DNA of 51,140 nucleotides. Source: Pseudomonas sp. UBA5782 (GTDB lineage Bacteria > Pseudomonadota > Gammaproteobacteria > Pseudomonadales > Pseudomonadaceae). A model generated the notes under the pieces. The model was not told the DNA's origin. It made no database searches and was given only the letters and a program-made list of their open reading frames with translations. Shown here one piece after another: positions 42,809-51,140 of the stretch. Numbering within the stretch: position 1 is the first letter of the stretch; the number at the start of each line of letters is the position of its first letter. The stretch covers positions 1 to 51,140 of the forward strand of contig DIEE01000077.1 of the NCBI GenBank assembly GCA_002418465.1. The letters are read 5' to 3'. Made by a program: the position numbers and the translations under genes.

Positions 42809-42833
42809 GCGCCAGGCTTTTCATGAGGTAAAG

Positions 42834-42861
42834 AAAAAGGCTGCTCGAGGGCAGCCTTTTT
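42834..42861. terminator. Strong bidirectional terminator between the START gene and gltA
   Basis: AAAAAGGCTGC (42834-42844) pairs perfectly with GCAGCCTTTTT (42851-42861) around TCGAGG. The A- and T-runs at the stem base make it a classical intrinsic terminator in both directions. Confidence 0.92.
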
Positions 42862-42877
42862 CTTGCTCGCAACGGTA

Positions 42878-44164
42878 TCAGTCGCGCTTGTCCAGAGGCG
42901 TGAAATCACGCTCCGGGTAGCCGGTGTACAGCTGGCGAGGACGGCCGATCTTGTAAGGGCTGGAGAGCATTTCCTTCCAGTGGGAGATCCAGCCGACGGT
43001 GCGTGCCAGGGCGAAGATCACCGTGAACATGCTGGTCGGAATGCCGATCGCCTTGAGGATGATCCCCGAGTAGAAGTCGACGTTCGGGTACAGGTTGCGC
43101 TCCTTGAAGTAAGGGTCGTTGCGCGCGATCTCGTCGAGCTTCATCGCCAGTTCCAGCTGCGGATCGTGGATGCCCAGCTCGGCGAGGACTTCGTCGCAGG
43201 TCTTCTTCATCACGTTGGCGCGCGGGTCGAAGTTCTTGTACACGCGGTGGCCGAAGCCCATCAGCTTGAACGGGTCGTCCTTGTCCTTGGCTTTAGCGAT
43301 GAATTTGTCGATGTTCGACACGTCACCAATCTCGTCCAGCATGGACAGCACGGCCTCGTTGGCACCACCGTGCGCCGGGCCCCAGAGGGCGGCGATGCCG
43401 GCAGCGATACAGGCAAACGGGTTGGCGCCCGACGAGCCGGCCAGGCGAACGGTGGAGGTGGAGGCGTTCTGCTCGTGGTCGGCGTGGAGGATGAAGATCC
43501 GATCCATCGCGCGAGCCAGCACCGGGCTGATCGGTTTGATCTCGCACGGGGTGTTGAACATCATGTGCAGGAAGTTTTCCGCGTAGTTCAGGTCGTTGCG
43601 CGGATACATCATCGGCTGGCCCATGGAGTACTTGTAAACCATGGCGGCGATGGTGGGCATCTTGGCGACCAGGCGGACCGCGGAGATTTCGCGATGCTTG
43701 GGGTTATTGATGTCCAGGGAGTCGTGATAGAAGGCCGACAGCGCGCCGACCACGCCGCACATGATCGCCATCGGGTGGGCATCACGGCGGAAACCGTTGA
43801 AGAACGACTTCAGCTGCTCGTGGACCATGGTGTGGTTCTTCACGGTGCTGACGAACTGCGCCTTCTGCTCGGCGTTCGGCAGTTCGCCGTTTAGCAGCAG
43901 GTAGCAGGTTTCCAGGTAGTCGGACTTCTCGGCGAGTTGTTCGATCGGATAGCCGCGGTGCAGCAGGATGCCCTTGTCGCCGTCGATATAGGTGATCTTC
44001 GACTCGCAAGAGGCAGTGGACATAAAGCCAGGATCAAAGGTGAAACGACCCGTGGCGGTGAGGCCCCGTACGTCAACTACATCGGGACCAACAGTGCCGG
44101 TCAGAACGGGCAGTTCTACAGGGGCAGAGCCCGCGATGATCAACTGCGCTTTTTTGTCAGCCAT
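42878..44164 (-). CDS. gltA: Citrate synthase
   Basis: A 428-residue type II (hexameric, NADH-sensitive type) citrate synthase condensing oxaloacetate with acetyl-CoA. Catalytic His residues lie in LHADHEQNAST and GPAHGGANE, with GFGHRVYKNFDPRA nearby. AGGAGG stands 5 bases before ATG 44164, a strong ribosome site. It has its own sigma70-like promoter and is divergent from the sdh-suc operon, so entry and later parts of the TCA cycle share one regulatory region. Confidence 0.97.
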   Translation of the reverse strand: MADKKAQLIIAGSAPVELPVLTGTVGPDVVDVRGLTATGRFTFDPGFMSTASCESKITYIDGDKGILLHRGYPIEQLAEKSDYLETCYLLLNGELPNAEQKAQFVSTVKNHTMVHEQLKSFFNGFRRDAHPMAIMCGVVGALSAFYHDSLDINNPKHREISAVRLVAKMPTIAAMVYKYSMGQPMMYPRNDLNYAENFLHMMFNTPCEIKPISPVLARAMDRIFILHADHEQNASTSTVRLAGSSGANPFACIAAGIAALWGPAHGGANEAVLSMLDEIGDVSNIDKFIAKAKDKDDPFKLMGFGHRVYKNFDPRANVMKKTCDEVLAELGIHDPQLELAMKLDEIARNDPYFKERNLYPNVDFYSGIILKAIGIPTSMFTVIFALARTVGWISHWKEMLSSPYKIGRPRQLYTGYPERDFTPLDKRD

Positions 44165-44218
44165 GAGGCCTCCTGTTTTATGCTTGGAATCATCCTGCCC
44201 CCACGCAGGGCCCGCATC

Positions 44219-44246
44219 ACTATAGAGCGATAAATTCGAAAGTCAA
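44219..44246 (-). promoter_or_regulatory. sigma70 promoter of gltA
   Basis: On the minus strand TTGACT (44246-44241) and TATAGT (44224-44219) are spaced by 16 bases, placing the start near 44212 and a leader of about 48 bases. Both hexamers match the consensus in five of six positions. Confidence 0.8.
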
Positions 44247-44361
44247 TTTGCGTGGAGCCTAGGCGGTAGAGGGCTTTGAGGGCTATTGCGGGCCTGAAAA
44301 AACGGCTATTTACGCCTTTTGCGGGGCCAGCGCAATCCGCTCTTTGGGGCAGGTGATTGCG

Positions 44362-44390
44362 TTGTCATTAGTGTCCTAACTGTCTATACT
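44362..44390 (+). promoter_or_regulatory. sigma70 promoter of sdhCDAB-sucAB
   Basis: TTGTCA (44362-44367) and TATACT (44385-44390) are spaced by exactly 17 bases. The start would be near 44397, giving a leader of about 108 bases before the GTG of sdhC. The rest of the 340-base gltA-sdhC gap holds the gltA promoter and short GC-rich inverted repeats in the sdh leader, but no other gene. Confidence 0.82.
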
Positions 44391-44504
44391 CGATGCCCGA
44401 CCGCCAGGGCTTTAGCGCCTGTATTCTGGGGTCGTCACTCCCTGGGTAGTGGGACCTGACCAGCGCACTTCCCTACAACTTGCCCTGATTGTTGGGGCCT
44501 CAGC

Positions 44505-44894
44505 GTGAAAAAAACAGCCGTGAATAGCCAACGACCTGTAAACCTAGATCTTAGGACCATAAAACTCCCTATCACCGCTTACACGTCCATTCTTCACCGC
44601 ATCTCCGGTGTCATCCTTTTCGTAGGCCTTGCCGTCATGCTTTTCATGCTCGACAAGTCGCTTTCGTCCGAGGAAGGCTTCGCTGACGTGAAGATGTACC
44701 TGACCAGTCCGCTGGCCAAGTTCGTGATCTGGGGCCTGTTGTCAGCCTTGTTGTATCACCTGGTGGCCGGCGTGCGCCACTTGGTCATGGATACCGGTGT
44801 CGGTGAGACGCTGGAAGGCGGCAAGAAAGGCTCGAAGATTGTCATCGCCGTATCGGTGGTGTTGATCGTCCTGGCGGGGGTGTGGATATGGTAA
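44505..44894 (+). CDS. sdhC: Succinate dehydrogenase cytochrome b556 subunit
   Basis: A 129-residue membrane anchor of complex II with three helices. HRISGVILFVG carries conserved quinone-site residues, and YHLVAGVRHLVMDTG carries the haem b ligand His. The start is GTG 44505 (KKTAVNSQRPVNLDLR); a later GTG at residue 6 is an alternative used in some annotations. The stop overlaps sdhD by 7 bases. It begins the operon sdhCDAB-sucAB. Confidence 0.95.
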   Translation: MKKTAVNSQRPVNLDLRTIKLPITAYTSILHRISGVILFVGLAVMLFMLDKSLSSEEGFADVKMYLTSPLAKFVIWGLLSALLYHLVAGVRHLVMDTGVGETLEGGKKGSKIVIAVSVVLIVLAGVWIW

Positions 44895-45256
44895 CTAACG
44901 TTACGAACTTTTCGCGTTCGGGCCTCTATGACTGGATGGCACAGCGTGTGTCTGCCGTAGTCCTGGCGGCTTATTTCATCTTTCTTCTCGGTTACCTGCT
45001 GTTCCACCCCAATCTGGTTTACGCGGATTGGCACGGTCTGTTCTCCCACAACTGGATGCGCATTTTCAGCCTGTTGGCTCTGGTTGCGCTCGGTGTTCAT
45101 GCCTGGGTTGGTATGTGGACGATCTCCACCGATTACCTGACCGCCATGGCGATCGGCAAGTGGGCAACTGGCGTGCGTTTCCTGTTTCAGGCGGTTTGCG
45201 GCATTGCGATGTTCGCCTACTTCGTCTGGGGCGTGCAGATTCTGTGGGGTATCTGA
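44888..45256 (+). CDS. sdhD: Succinate dehydrogenase hydrophobic membrane anchor subunit
   Basis: A 122-residue three-helix anchor. SGLYDWMAQRVSAVVLAAYF opens the first helix, and HAWVGMWTISTDYL includes the second haem ligand region. The start is ATG 44888 (MVTNVTNFSRSG), two codons after an in-frame ATG at 44882, by similarity to Pseudomonas SdhD. It is coupled to sdhC by overlap and 3 bases from sdhA. Confidence 0.95.
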   Translation: MVTNVTNFSRSGLYDWMAQRVSAVVLAAYFIFLLGYLLFHPNLVYADWHGLFSHNWMRIFSLLALVALGVHAWVGMWTISTDYLTAMAIGKWATGVRFLFQAVCGIAMFAYFVWGVQILWGI

Positions 45257-45259
45257 TTC

Positions 45260-47032
45260 ATGGCTAACATTCGTACGCTTTCGTTCGACGCCATCATCGT
45301 TGGCGGCGGCGGTGCCGGCATGCGTGCTGCACTGCAGCTCGCTCAATCCGGTTTCAAGACAGCAGTAGTCACCAAGGTTTTCCCTACTCGCTCGCACACG
45401 GTTTCCGCCCAGGGCGGCATCACCTGCGCCATCGCCTCTTCCGATCCGAACGACGATTGGCGCTGGCACATGTACGACACCGTCAAGGGTTCCGATTACA
45501 TCGGTGACCAGGACGCCATCGAGTACATGTGCTCCGTCGGCCCGGAAGCCGTGTTCGAGCTCGAGCACATGGGGCTGCCGTTCTCCCGTACCGAGCAAGG
45601 CCGCATCTATCAGCGTCCTTTCGGTGGTCAGTCCAAGGACTTTGGCAAGGGTGGACAGGCAGCTCGTACCTGCGCCGCGGCTGACCGTACCGGTCATGCA
45701 CTGCTGCACACGCTGTATCAGGCCAACCTGAAGAACAGCACCACCTTCCTCAACGAGTGGTACGCAGTCGATCTGGTGAAAAACCAGGACGGCGTGATCG
45801 TCGGTGTCATCGCCATCTGCATCGAGACCGGTGAAACTGCCTATATCCGCTCCAAGGCTACCGTGCTCGCCACGGGCGGTGCCGGGCGTATCTATGCTTC
45901 CACCACCAACGCCCTGATCAACACCGGCGACGGCGTGGGCATGGCCCTGCGTGCGGGCGTGCCGGTGCAAGACATCGAAATGTGGCAGTTCCACCCGACC
46001 GGCATCGCCGGCGCGGGTGTACTGGTCACCGAAGGTTGCCGCGGCGAGGGCGGTTATCTGATCAACAAACATGGCGAGCGTTTCATGGAGCGCTATGCGC
46101 CCAACGCCAAGGACCTTGCCGGTCGTGACGTTGTCGCACGTTCCATGGTCAAGGAAATCATCGCCGGCAACGGCTGTGGTCCGGATGGCGACCACGTGAT
46201 GCTCAAGCTCGATCACCTCGGCGAGGAAGTACTGCACAGCCGCCTGCCAGGTATCTGCGAGCTGTCCAAGACCTTCGCGCACGTCGACCCGGTCACCGCT
46301 CCGGTCCCGGTCGTCCCGACCTGCCACTACATGATGGGCGGCGTTGCCACCAACATTCATGGCCAGGCGATCACCCAGGACGCCAACGGCGTCGATACCG
46401 TAATCCCGGGTCTTTTCGCCGTCGGCGAAGTGGCGTGCGTATCGGTACACGGAGCCAACCGTCTGGGCGGCAACTCGCTGCTCGATCTGGTGGTGTTCGG
46501 TCGTGCCGCCGGTCTGCACCTGGAGAAGGCGCTCAAGGAAGGCATCGACTATCGCAGCGCCAGCGAAACCGATATCGAAACCTCGCTTTCGCGCCTGAAC
46601 AGCCTCAACGAACGCACCACCGGTGAAGACGTTGCGCCGCTGCGCAAGGAACTGCAGAACTGCATGCAGAACTACTTCGGTGTGTTCCGCACCGGCGAGT
46701 ACATGCAGAAGGGCATCACCCAGCTGGCCGATCTGCGTCAGCGCATCGCCACCGTGAAGATCGCCGACAAGAGCCAGGCGTTCAACACCGCTCGTATCGA
46801 AGCGCTGGAACTGCAAAACCTGCTGGAAGTGGCCGAAGCCACCGCGATTGCCGCCGAAGAACGCAAGGAATCCCGCGGCGCGCATGCTCGCGAGGACTTC
46901 GAAGATCGCGATGACCAGAACTGGCTTTGCCACTCGCTGTATTTCCCGGGTGACAAGCGCGTCACCAAGCGCGCGGTGAACTTCGCGCCGAAGACCGTTC
47001 CGCCATTCGAACCCAAGGTTCGGACTTACTAA
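45260..47032 (+). CDS. sdhA: Succinate dehydrogenase flavoprotein subunit
   Basis: A 590-residue catalytic subunit that oxidises succinate to fumarate. The FAD-binding GGGGAG (15-20), the covalent FAD attachment in PTRSHTVSAQGGI (His46) and the catalytic-site HGANRLGGNSLLDLV are present. The protein ends in the usual FEPKVRTY. It lies in the operon between sdhD and sdhB. Confidence 0.97.
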   Translation: MANIRTLSFDAIIVGGGGAGMRAALQLAQSGFKTAVVTKVFPTRSHTVSAQGGITCAIASSDPNDDWRWHMYDTVKGSDYIGDQDAIEYMCSVGPEAVFELEHMGLPFSRTEQGRIYQRPFGGQSKDFGKGGQAARTCAAADRTGHALLHTLYQANLKNSTTFLNEWYAVDLVKNQDGVIVGVIAICIETGETAYIRSKATVLATGGAGRIYASTTNALINTGDGVGMALRAGVPVQDIEMWQFHPTGIAGAGVLVTEGCRGEGGYLINKHGERFMERYAPNAKDLAGRDVVARSMVKEIIAGNGCGPDGDHVMLKLDHLGEEVLHSRLPGICELSKTFAHVDPVTAPVPVVPTCHYMMGGVATNIHGQAITQDANGVDTVIPGLFAVGEVACVSVHGANRLGGNSLLDLVVFGRAAGLHLEKALKEGIDYRSASETDIETSLSRLNSLNERTTGEDVAPLRKELQNCMQNYFGVFRTGEYMQKGITQLADLRQRIATVKIADKSQAFNTARIEALELQNLLEVAEATAIAAEERKESRGAHAREDFEDRDDQNWLCHSLYFPGDKRVTKRAVNFAPKTVPPFEPKVRTY

Positions 47033-47043
47033 GGGTGGCTGCC

Positions 47044-47748
47044 ATGTTGAAAGTCAGTGTGTATCGCTACAACCCCGAGCAGGACGCCTCTCCGCACATG
47101 CAGGAGTTCCAGGTCGACACCGACGGCAAGGACATCATGGTCCTCGACGTTCTGGCGCTGATCAAGGAACAGGACGTGACCTTCTCCTATCGCCGCTCCT
47201 GCCGTGAAGGCGTCTGCGGCTCCGACGGGATGAACATCAACGGCAAGAACGGCCTGGCGTGCATCACTCCGCTGTCCTCGGTGGTGAAAGGCGACACCCT
47301 GGTGGTGCGCCCATTGCCGGGTCTGCCGGTGATTCGCGATCTGGTCGTCGATATGAGCATCTTCTACAAGCAGTACGAGAAGGTGAAGCCGTACCTGCAG
47401 AACGATACGCCGGCTCCGGCCATCGAACGTCTGCAGTCGCCCGAAGAGCGCGAGAAGCTCGACGGCCTGTACGAGTGCATCCTCTGCGCCTGCTGCTCGA
47501 CGTCCTGCCCGTCGTTCTGGTGGAACCCCGACAAGTTCCTTGGTCCCGCTGCGCTGCTGCAGGCCTACCGCTTCCTGGCCGACAGCCGCGACACCCAGAC
47601 CGAAGAGCGTTTGGCAGCGATGGATGACCCTTTCAGCGTGTTCCGTTGCCGCGGAATCATGAACTGCGTGAACGTCTGCCCCAAAGGTCTCAACCCGACC
47701 AAGGCAATCGGCCACGTGCGCAACATGCTTCTGCAAAGCGGTACCTGA
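47044..47748 (+). CDS. sdhB: Succinate dehydrogenase iron-sulfur subunit
   Basis: A 234-residue electron carrier of complex II with three clusters. [2Fe-2S] is in SCREGVCGSDGMN (C53, C58, D61, C73), [4Fe-4S] in CILCACCSTSCPSFWW and [3Fe-4S] in CRGIMNCVNVCPKGLNP. The start is ATG 47044 (MLKVSVYRYNPEQD), 11 bases after the sdhA stop; a GTG three codons upstream is less likely. Confidence 0.97.
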   Translation: MLKVSVYRYNPEQDASPHMQEFQVDTDGKDIMVLDVLALIKEQDVTFSYRRSCREGVCGSDGMNINGKNGLACITPLSSVVKGDTLVVRPLPGLPVIRDLVVDMSIFYKQYEKVKPYLQNDTPAPAIERLQSPEEREKLDGLYECILCACCSTSCPSFWWNPDKFLGPAALLQAYRFLADSRDTQTEERLAAMDDPFSVFRCRGIMNCVNVCPKGLNPTKAIGHVRNMLLQSGT

Positions 47749-47784
47749 TTCGCGATCTGCTATACCTGCAACGCCAGTAGTGCC

Positions 47785-47809
47785 TGTAGCGCCGGTTTCA
47801 GCCGGCACT
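47785..47809. repeat. Degenerate REP-like palindrome in the sdhB-sucA spacer
   Basis: TGTAGCGCCGGTTTCAGCCG begins a stretch resembling the Pseudomonas REP consensus (TGTAGGAGCGGCTTCAGCCG type) with several changes, and it can fold as GCCGG-TTTCA-GCCGGC. The 253-base spacer also has a CCGGG/CCCGG hairpin near 47893-47910 and a GAGGGTGACC ribosome site for sucA. I see no promoter I would defend in it. Confidence 0.45.
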
Positions 47810-48001
47810 GCAGTTTTAGCCAGGACCGCAGCCCAAAAAGTCGTGGTCCCCATTCGAAAAATATGACGACCAGCAGGGGCATCCGGGCTGGTACCCGGAC
47901 TATCTGCGTGGTCCGTTTGGATCTGTCTGAGCTTGCAATGTCCAGGCAGTTCGCGAGCGGTGACCACGCCGGTGGTGTCCCCTTACCGAGGGTGACCAAG
48001 C

Positions 48002-50833
48002 ATGCAAGAAAGCGTAATGCAGCGCATGTGGGACAGCGCCCACCTTTCTGGTGGTAACGCTGCCTATGTGGAAGAGCTTTATGAGCTCTACCTGCACGAT
48101 CCCAACGCTGTGCCAGAAGAGTGGCGCACCTACTTCCAGAAGCTGCCGACCGATGGCAGTGCTGCCACCGATGTCTCGCACTCTACGGTCCGCGATCATT
48201 TCGTTCTGCTCGCCAAGAATCAGCGTCGCGCTCAACCGGTTTCCGCCGGCAGCGTAAGCAGCGAGCACGAGAAGAAGCAGGTTGAAGTCCTGCGTCTGAT
48301 CCAGGCCTATCGCATGCGTGGCCACCAGGCCGCTCAGCTCGACCCGCTGGGTCTGGCCAAGCGTGCCGCTCCGGCCGATCTGGCGATCAATCACTACGGT
48401 CTGACCGACTCCGACCTGGACACCACCTTCCGCACCGGTGAGTTGTACATCGGCAAGGAGGAGGCGACTCTGCGTGAAATTCAGGACGCCTTGCAGCAGA
48501 CTTATTGCCGCACCATTGGCGCCGAATTTACCCATATCGTCGATTCCGAACAGCGCAAGTGGTTCCAGCAGCGTCTGGAAAGCGTGCGTGGTCGCCCGGC
48601 GTTCTCAGCCGAAGTGCGCAGCCATCTGCTCGAGCGTCTCACCGCAGCCGAGGGCCTGGAAAAGTACCTGGGCACCAAATACCCGGGTACCAAGCGCTTC
48701 GGTCTGGAAGGCGGCGAGAGTCTGATCCCGCTGCTGGACGAAGTCATCCAGCGCTCGGGTTCATACGGCAACAAGGAAATCGTCATCGGCATGGCCCACC
48801 GCGGGCGTCTGAACGTGCTGGTGAACACCTTCGGCAAGAACCCGCGCGACCTGTTCGACGAGTTCGAGGGCAAGAAGGTCGAAGGACTGAGCTCCGGTGA
48901 CGTCAAATACCACCAGGGTTTCTCCTCCAACGTGATGACTGCCGGCGGCGAAGTTCACCTCGCGCTGGCGTTCAACCCGTCGCACTTGGAAATCGTTTCC
49001 CCGGTGGTCGAAGGTTCGGTACGTGCCCGTCAGGATCGTCGCAACGATCTGTCCGGTGACAAGGTGCTTCCGGTAACCATCCACGGTGATGCCGCTGTCG
49101 CAGGGCAGGGCGTGGTCATGGAAACCTTCCAGATGTCGCAGACCCGCGGCTTCAAGACCGGCGGCACAATTCGCATCGTGATCAACAACCAGGTCGGCTT
49201 CACCATCAGCCGCCAGGAAGATGCGCGTTCCACCGAGTACGCCACCGACGTGGCGAAGATGATCCAGGCGCCGATCCTCCACGTGAACGGGGATGACCCG
49301 GAAGCCGTGCTGTTCGTCACCCAGCTGGCCATCGACTATCGCATGCAGTTCAAGCGTGACGTGGTCATCGATCTGGTCTGCTACCGCCGTCGCGGCCACA
49401 ACGAGGCCGACGAGCCGAGTGGTACCCAGCCGCTGATGTACCAGCAGATCGGCAAGCAGCGCACCACGCGCGAGCTCTATGCCGAGGCGCTGACCCAGGC
49501 TGGCGTGCTCGATGCCGAGCGCGTGCAGGCGAAGATCGACGAGTACCGCACCGCGCTGGACAACGGCCTGCACGTGGTGAAAAGCCTGGTCAAGGAGCCG
49601 AACAAGGAGCTGTTCGTCGACTGGCGTCCGTATCTGGGCCACGCCTGGACCGCCCGTCACGACACCCGCTTCGACCTGAAGACCCTGCAGGAGCTGTCCA
49701 ACAAGCTGCTCGAGGTTCCGGAGGGCTTCGTCGTCCAGCGTCAGGTTTCGAAGATCCTCGAAGATCGCCAGAAAATGACCGCCGGCGGCCTGCCGATCAA
49801 CTGGGGCTTCGCCGAAACCATGGCCTACGCGACCCTGTTGTTCGAAGGCCATCCGGTGCGCATGACAGGGCAGGACATCGGCCGCGGCACCTTCTCGCAC
49901 CGTCATGCGGTGCTGCACAACCAGAAGGACGCCGGGACCTACATTCCGCTGCAGCATCTGGTCAAGGATCAGCCGCGCTTCGACCTGTACGACTCCTTCC
50001 TTTCGGAAGAAGCCGTACTTGCCTTCGAATACGGTTACTCGACCACCACGCCGAGCGCACTGGTGATCTGGGAAGCCCAGTTCGGTGACTTCGCCAACGG
50101 CGCGCAAGTGGTGATCGACCAGTTCATCACCAGCGGCGAGCACAAGTGGGGCCGCCTGTGCGGGCTGACCATGCTGTTGCCGCACGGTTATGAAGGGCAG
50201 GGTCCGGAGCACTCCTCCGCGCGCCTCGAGCGCTACCTGCAACTGAGTGCCGAGCACAACATCCAGGTCTGCGTGCCGACTACCCCGGCGCAGGTCTACC
50301 ACATGCTGCGTCGCCAGGTTATCCGTCCGCTGCGCAAGCCGCTGATCGCGCTGACGCCGAAGTCGCTGCTGCGTCACAAGCTGGCCATCTCGACCCTGGA
50401 AGATCTGGCCAACGGTTCGTTCCAGACGGTGATCCCGGAAATCGATCAACTCGACGCACAGAAGGTCGAACGTGTGGTCCTCTGCAGCGGCAAGGTCTAC
50501 TACGACCTGCTCGAGAAGCGTCGCGCAGAAGGCCGCACCGATACCGCGATCGTGCGTATCGAGCAGCTCTATCCGTTCCCCGAGGACGATCTGGCCGAGG
50601 TGCTGTCGCAGTACGGCAACCTCAAGCACATCGTCTGGTGTCAGGAAGAGCCGATGAACCAGGGCGCCTGGTACTGCAGCCAGCACCACATGCGTCGGGT
50701 CGCCGTTGCGCACAAGCAGGGACTGTTCCTGGAGTATGCCGGTCGTGATGCGTCCGCTGCGCCAGCCTGTGGCTACGCTTCCCTGCACGCCGAGCAGCAG
50801 GAAAAGCTTCTGCAGGACGCTTTCAACGTTTAA
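48002..50833 (+). CDS. sucA: 2-oxoglutarate dehydrogenase E1 component
   Basis: A 943-residue thiamine-diphosphate-dependent decarboxylase that starts the 2-oxoglutarate dehydrogenase reaction. The N-terminal helix (MQRMWDSAHLSGGNAAYVEELYELY) binds E2. The E1 core shows GMAHRGRLNVL, the ThDP motif HGDAAVAGQGVVMETFQMS and YRRRGHNEADEPSGTQP. The C-terminal half has GQDIGRGTFSHRHAVLH and QFGDFANGAQVVIDQF. The sequence is complete and of normal length. It is followed by sucB after 65 bases. Confidence 0.98.
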   Translation: MQESVMQRMWDSAHLSGGNAAYVEELYELYLHDPNAVPEEWRTYFQKLPTDGSAATDVSHSTVRDHFVLLAKNQRRAQPVSAGSVSSEHEKKQVEVLRLIQAYRMRGHQAAQLDPLGLAKRAAPADLAINHYGLTDSDLDTTFRTGELYIGKEEATLREIQDALQQTYCRTIGAEFTHIVDSEQRKWFQQRLESVRGRPAFSAEVRSHLLERLTAAEGLEKYLGTKYPGTKRFGLEGGESLIPLLDEVIQRSGSYGNKEIVIGMAHRGRLNVLVNTFGKNPRDLFDEFEGKKVEGLSSGDVKYHQGFSSNVMTAGGEVHLALAFNPSHLEIVSPVVEGSVRARQDRRNDLSGDKVLPVTIHGDAAVAGQGVVMETFQMSQTRGFKTGGTIRIVINNQVGFTISRQEDARSTEYATDVAKMIQAPILHVNGDDPEAVLFVTQLAIDYRMQFKRDVVIDLVCYRRRGHNEADEPSGTQPLMYQQIGKQRTTRELYAEALTQAGVLDAERVQAKIDEYRTALDNGLHVVKSLVKEPNKELFVDWRPYLGHAWTARHDTRFDLKTLQELSNKLLEVPEGFVVQRQVSKILEDRQKMTAGGLPINWGFAETMAYATLLFEGHPVRMTGQDIGRGTFSHRHAVLHNQKDAGTYIPLQHLVKDQPRFDLYDSFLSEEAVLAFEYGYSTTTPSALVIWEAQFGDFANGAQVVIDQFITSGEHKWGRLCGLTMLLPHGYEGQGPEHSSARLERYLQLSAEHNIQVCVPTTPAQVYHMLRRQVIRPLRKPLIALTPKSLLRHKLAISTLEDLANGSFQTVIPEIDQLDAQKVERVVLCSGKVYYDLLEKRRAEGRTDTAIVRIEQLYPFPEDDLAEVLSQYGNLKHIVWCQEEPMNQGAWYCSQHHMRRVAVAHKQGLFLEYAGRDASAAPACGYASLHAEQQEKLLQDAFNV

Positions 50834-50898
50834 CGCCTTCGTGACGAGGCGGTCGTGGCCGCCTCGCAGAAGAAACCGAATCAATAGGAACCCTGATA

Positions 50899-51140
50899 AT
50901 GGCTATCGAGATCAAAGCCCCCTCTTTCCCGGAATCGGTCGCCGACGGCACCGTCGCTACCTGGCACAAGAAGCCGGGCGACGCCGTCAAACGTGACGAG
51001 CTGATCGTTGATATCGAAACCGACAAGGTGGTGATGGAAGTCCTCGCCGAAGCTGATGGCGTAGTCGCTGAAATCGTCAAGAACGAAGGCGATACCGTAC
51101 TTAGCGGCGAACTGCTTGGCCGTCTGACCGAAGGCGGCGC
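50899..51140 (+). CDS. sucB: 2-oxoglutarate dehydrogenase E2 (dihydrolipoyl succinyltransferase), 3'-truncated by window
   Basis: The first 80 residues are the lipoyl domain of the succinyltransferase: IKAPSFPESVADGTVATW, then the lipoylation site IETDKVVMEV with Lys43. The frame runs to the window end, so the catalytic part lies beyond. AGGAACC stands before ATG 50899. It follows sucA in the sdh-suc operon. Confidence 0.96.
   Translation, partial: MAIEIKAPSFPESVADGTVATWHKKPGDAVKRDELIVDIETDKVVMEVLAEADGVVAEIVKNEGDTVLSGELLGRLTEGG

Noticed and set aside
44756..46933. A 725-residue frame antisense to sdhC, sdhD and sdhA
   Set aside because: Shadow of strongly conserved genes on the other strand; no ribosome site or motif.
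48761..50884. A 707-residue frame antisense to sucA
   Set aside because: Antisense shadow of the 2-oxoglutarate dehydrogenase gene.

Overview
The window reads as a chromosomal segment of a Pseudomonas-type gammaproteobacterium. GC content is high, and the genes are closest in sequence and order to those I remember from P. aeruginosa and the P. stutzeri group. Examples are FimV, Anr, two tandem cbb3 oxidase operons, and the gltA/sdhCDAB/sucAB block. The species is inferred from remembered protein sequences and gene order, not from a search. I see no rRNA, tRNA, CRISPR array, prophage or insertion sequence.

Layout. (1) 1-6318, plus strand: the 3' end of fimV, then truA, trpF, accD and a folC-like gene. 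The last gene is abnormal: its first ~370 codons are FolC, and its last ~110 codons are the C-terminal end of a CaiB/BaiF (class III) CoA-transferase. The usual neighbours dedD-cvpA-purF are absent, so a rearrangement breakpoint (or an assembly error) lies near 5960-5985. (2) 6337-10456: a small membrane protein, an isochorismatase-fold protein, prmB, an acyl-CoA dehydrogenase and a ParB/sulfiredoxin-like orphan. (3) 10477-13693: an SDR / Baeyer-Villiger-type monooxygenase pair, divergent from a TetR regulator with a palindromic candidate operator between them. (4) 13703-29034, minus strand: apt, anr, hemN, the cbb3 assembly genes (a SafE-like gene, ccoS, ccoI, ccoH, ccoG) and the operons ccoNOQP-1 and ccoNOQP-2. 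Anr boxes precede hemN and ccoN2 but not ccoN1. (5) 29088-36784: an alpha/beta hydrolase, acnA, rlmM, tusA, a MATE transporter and pdxB. (6) 36854-42808: a small conserved-looking protein, a two-gene energy-taxis receptor (separate Aer-like PAS and MCP genes), ppnP, an exonuclease, a beta-hydroxyacid dehydrogenase, a DUF486 protein, a cysteine-cluster protein and a START-domain protein. (7) 42878-51140: gltA divergent from sdhCDAB-sucA-sucB (sucB cut by the window end).

How the parts work together. Most of the window serves aerobic and microaerobic energy metabolism. Aconitase, citrate synthase, succinate dehydrogenase and 2-oxoglutarate dehydrogenase feed electrons to the respiratory chain, and two cbb3 oxidases reduce oxygen. 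The cco assembly genes supply copper and cofactors, HemN supplies haem when oxygen is low, and Anr senses low oxygen and should activate hemN and the second oxidase operon. The PAS/MCP pair would steer swimming by respiratory or redox state. The strongest anomaly is the FolC-CoA-transferase chimera; next are the split Aer-like receptor with a degenerate zinc-binding tail and the mosaic similarity between the two cco operons.
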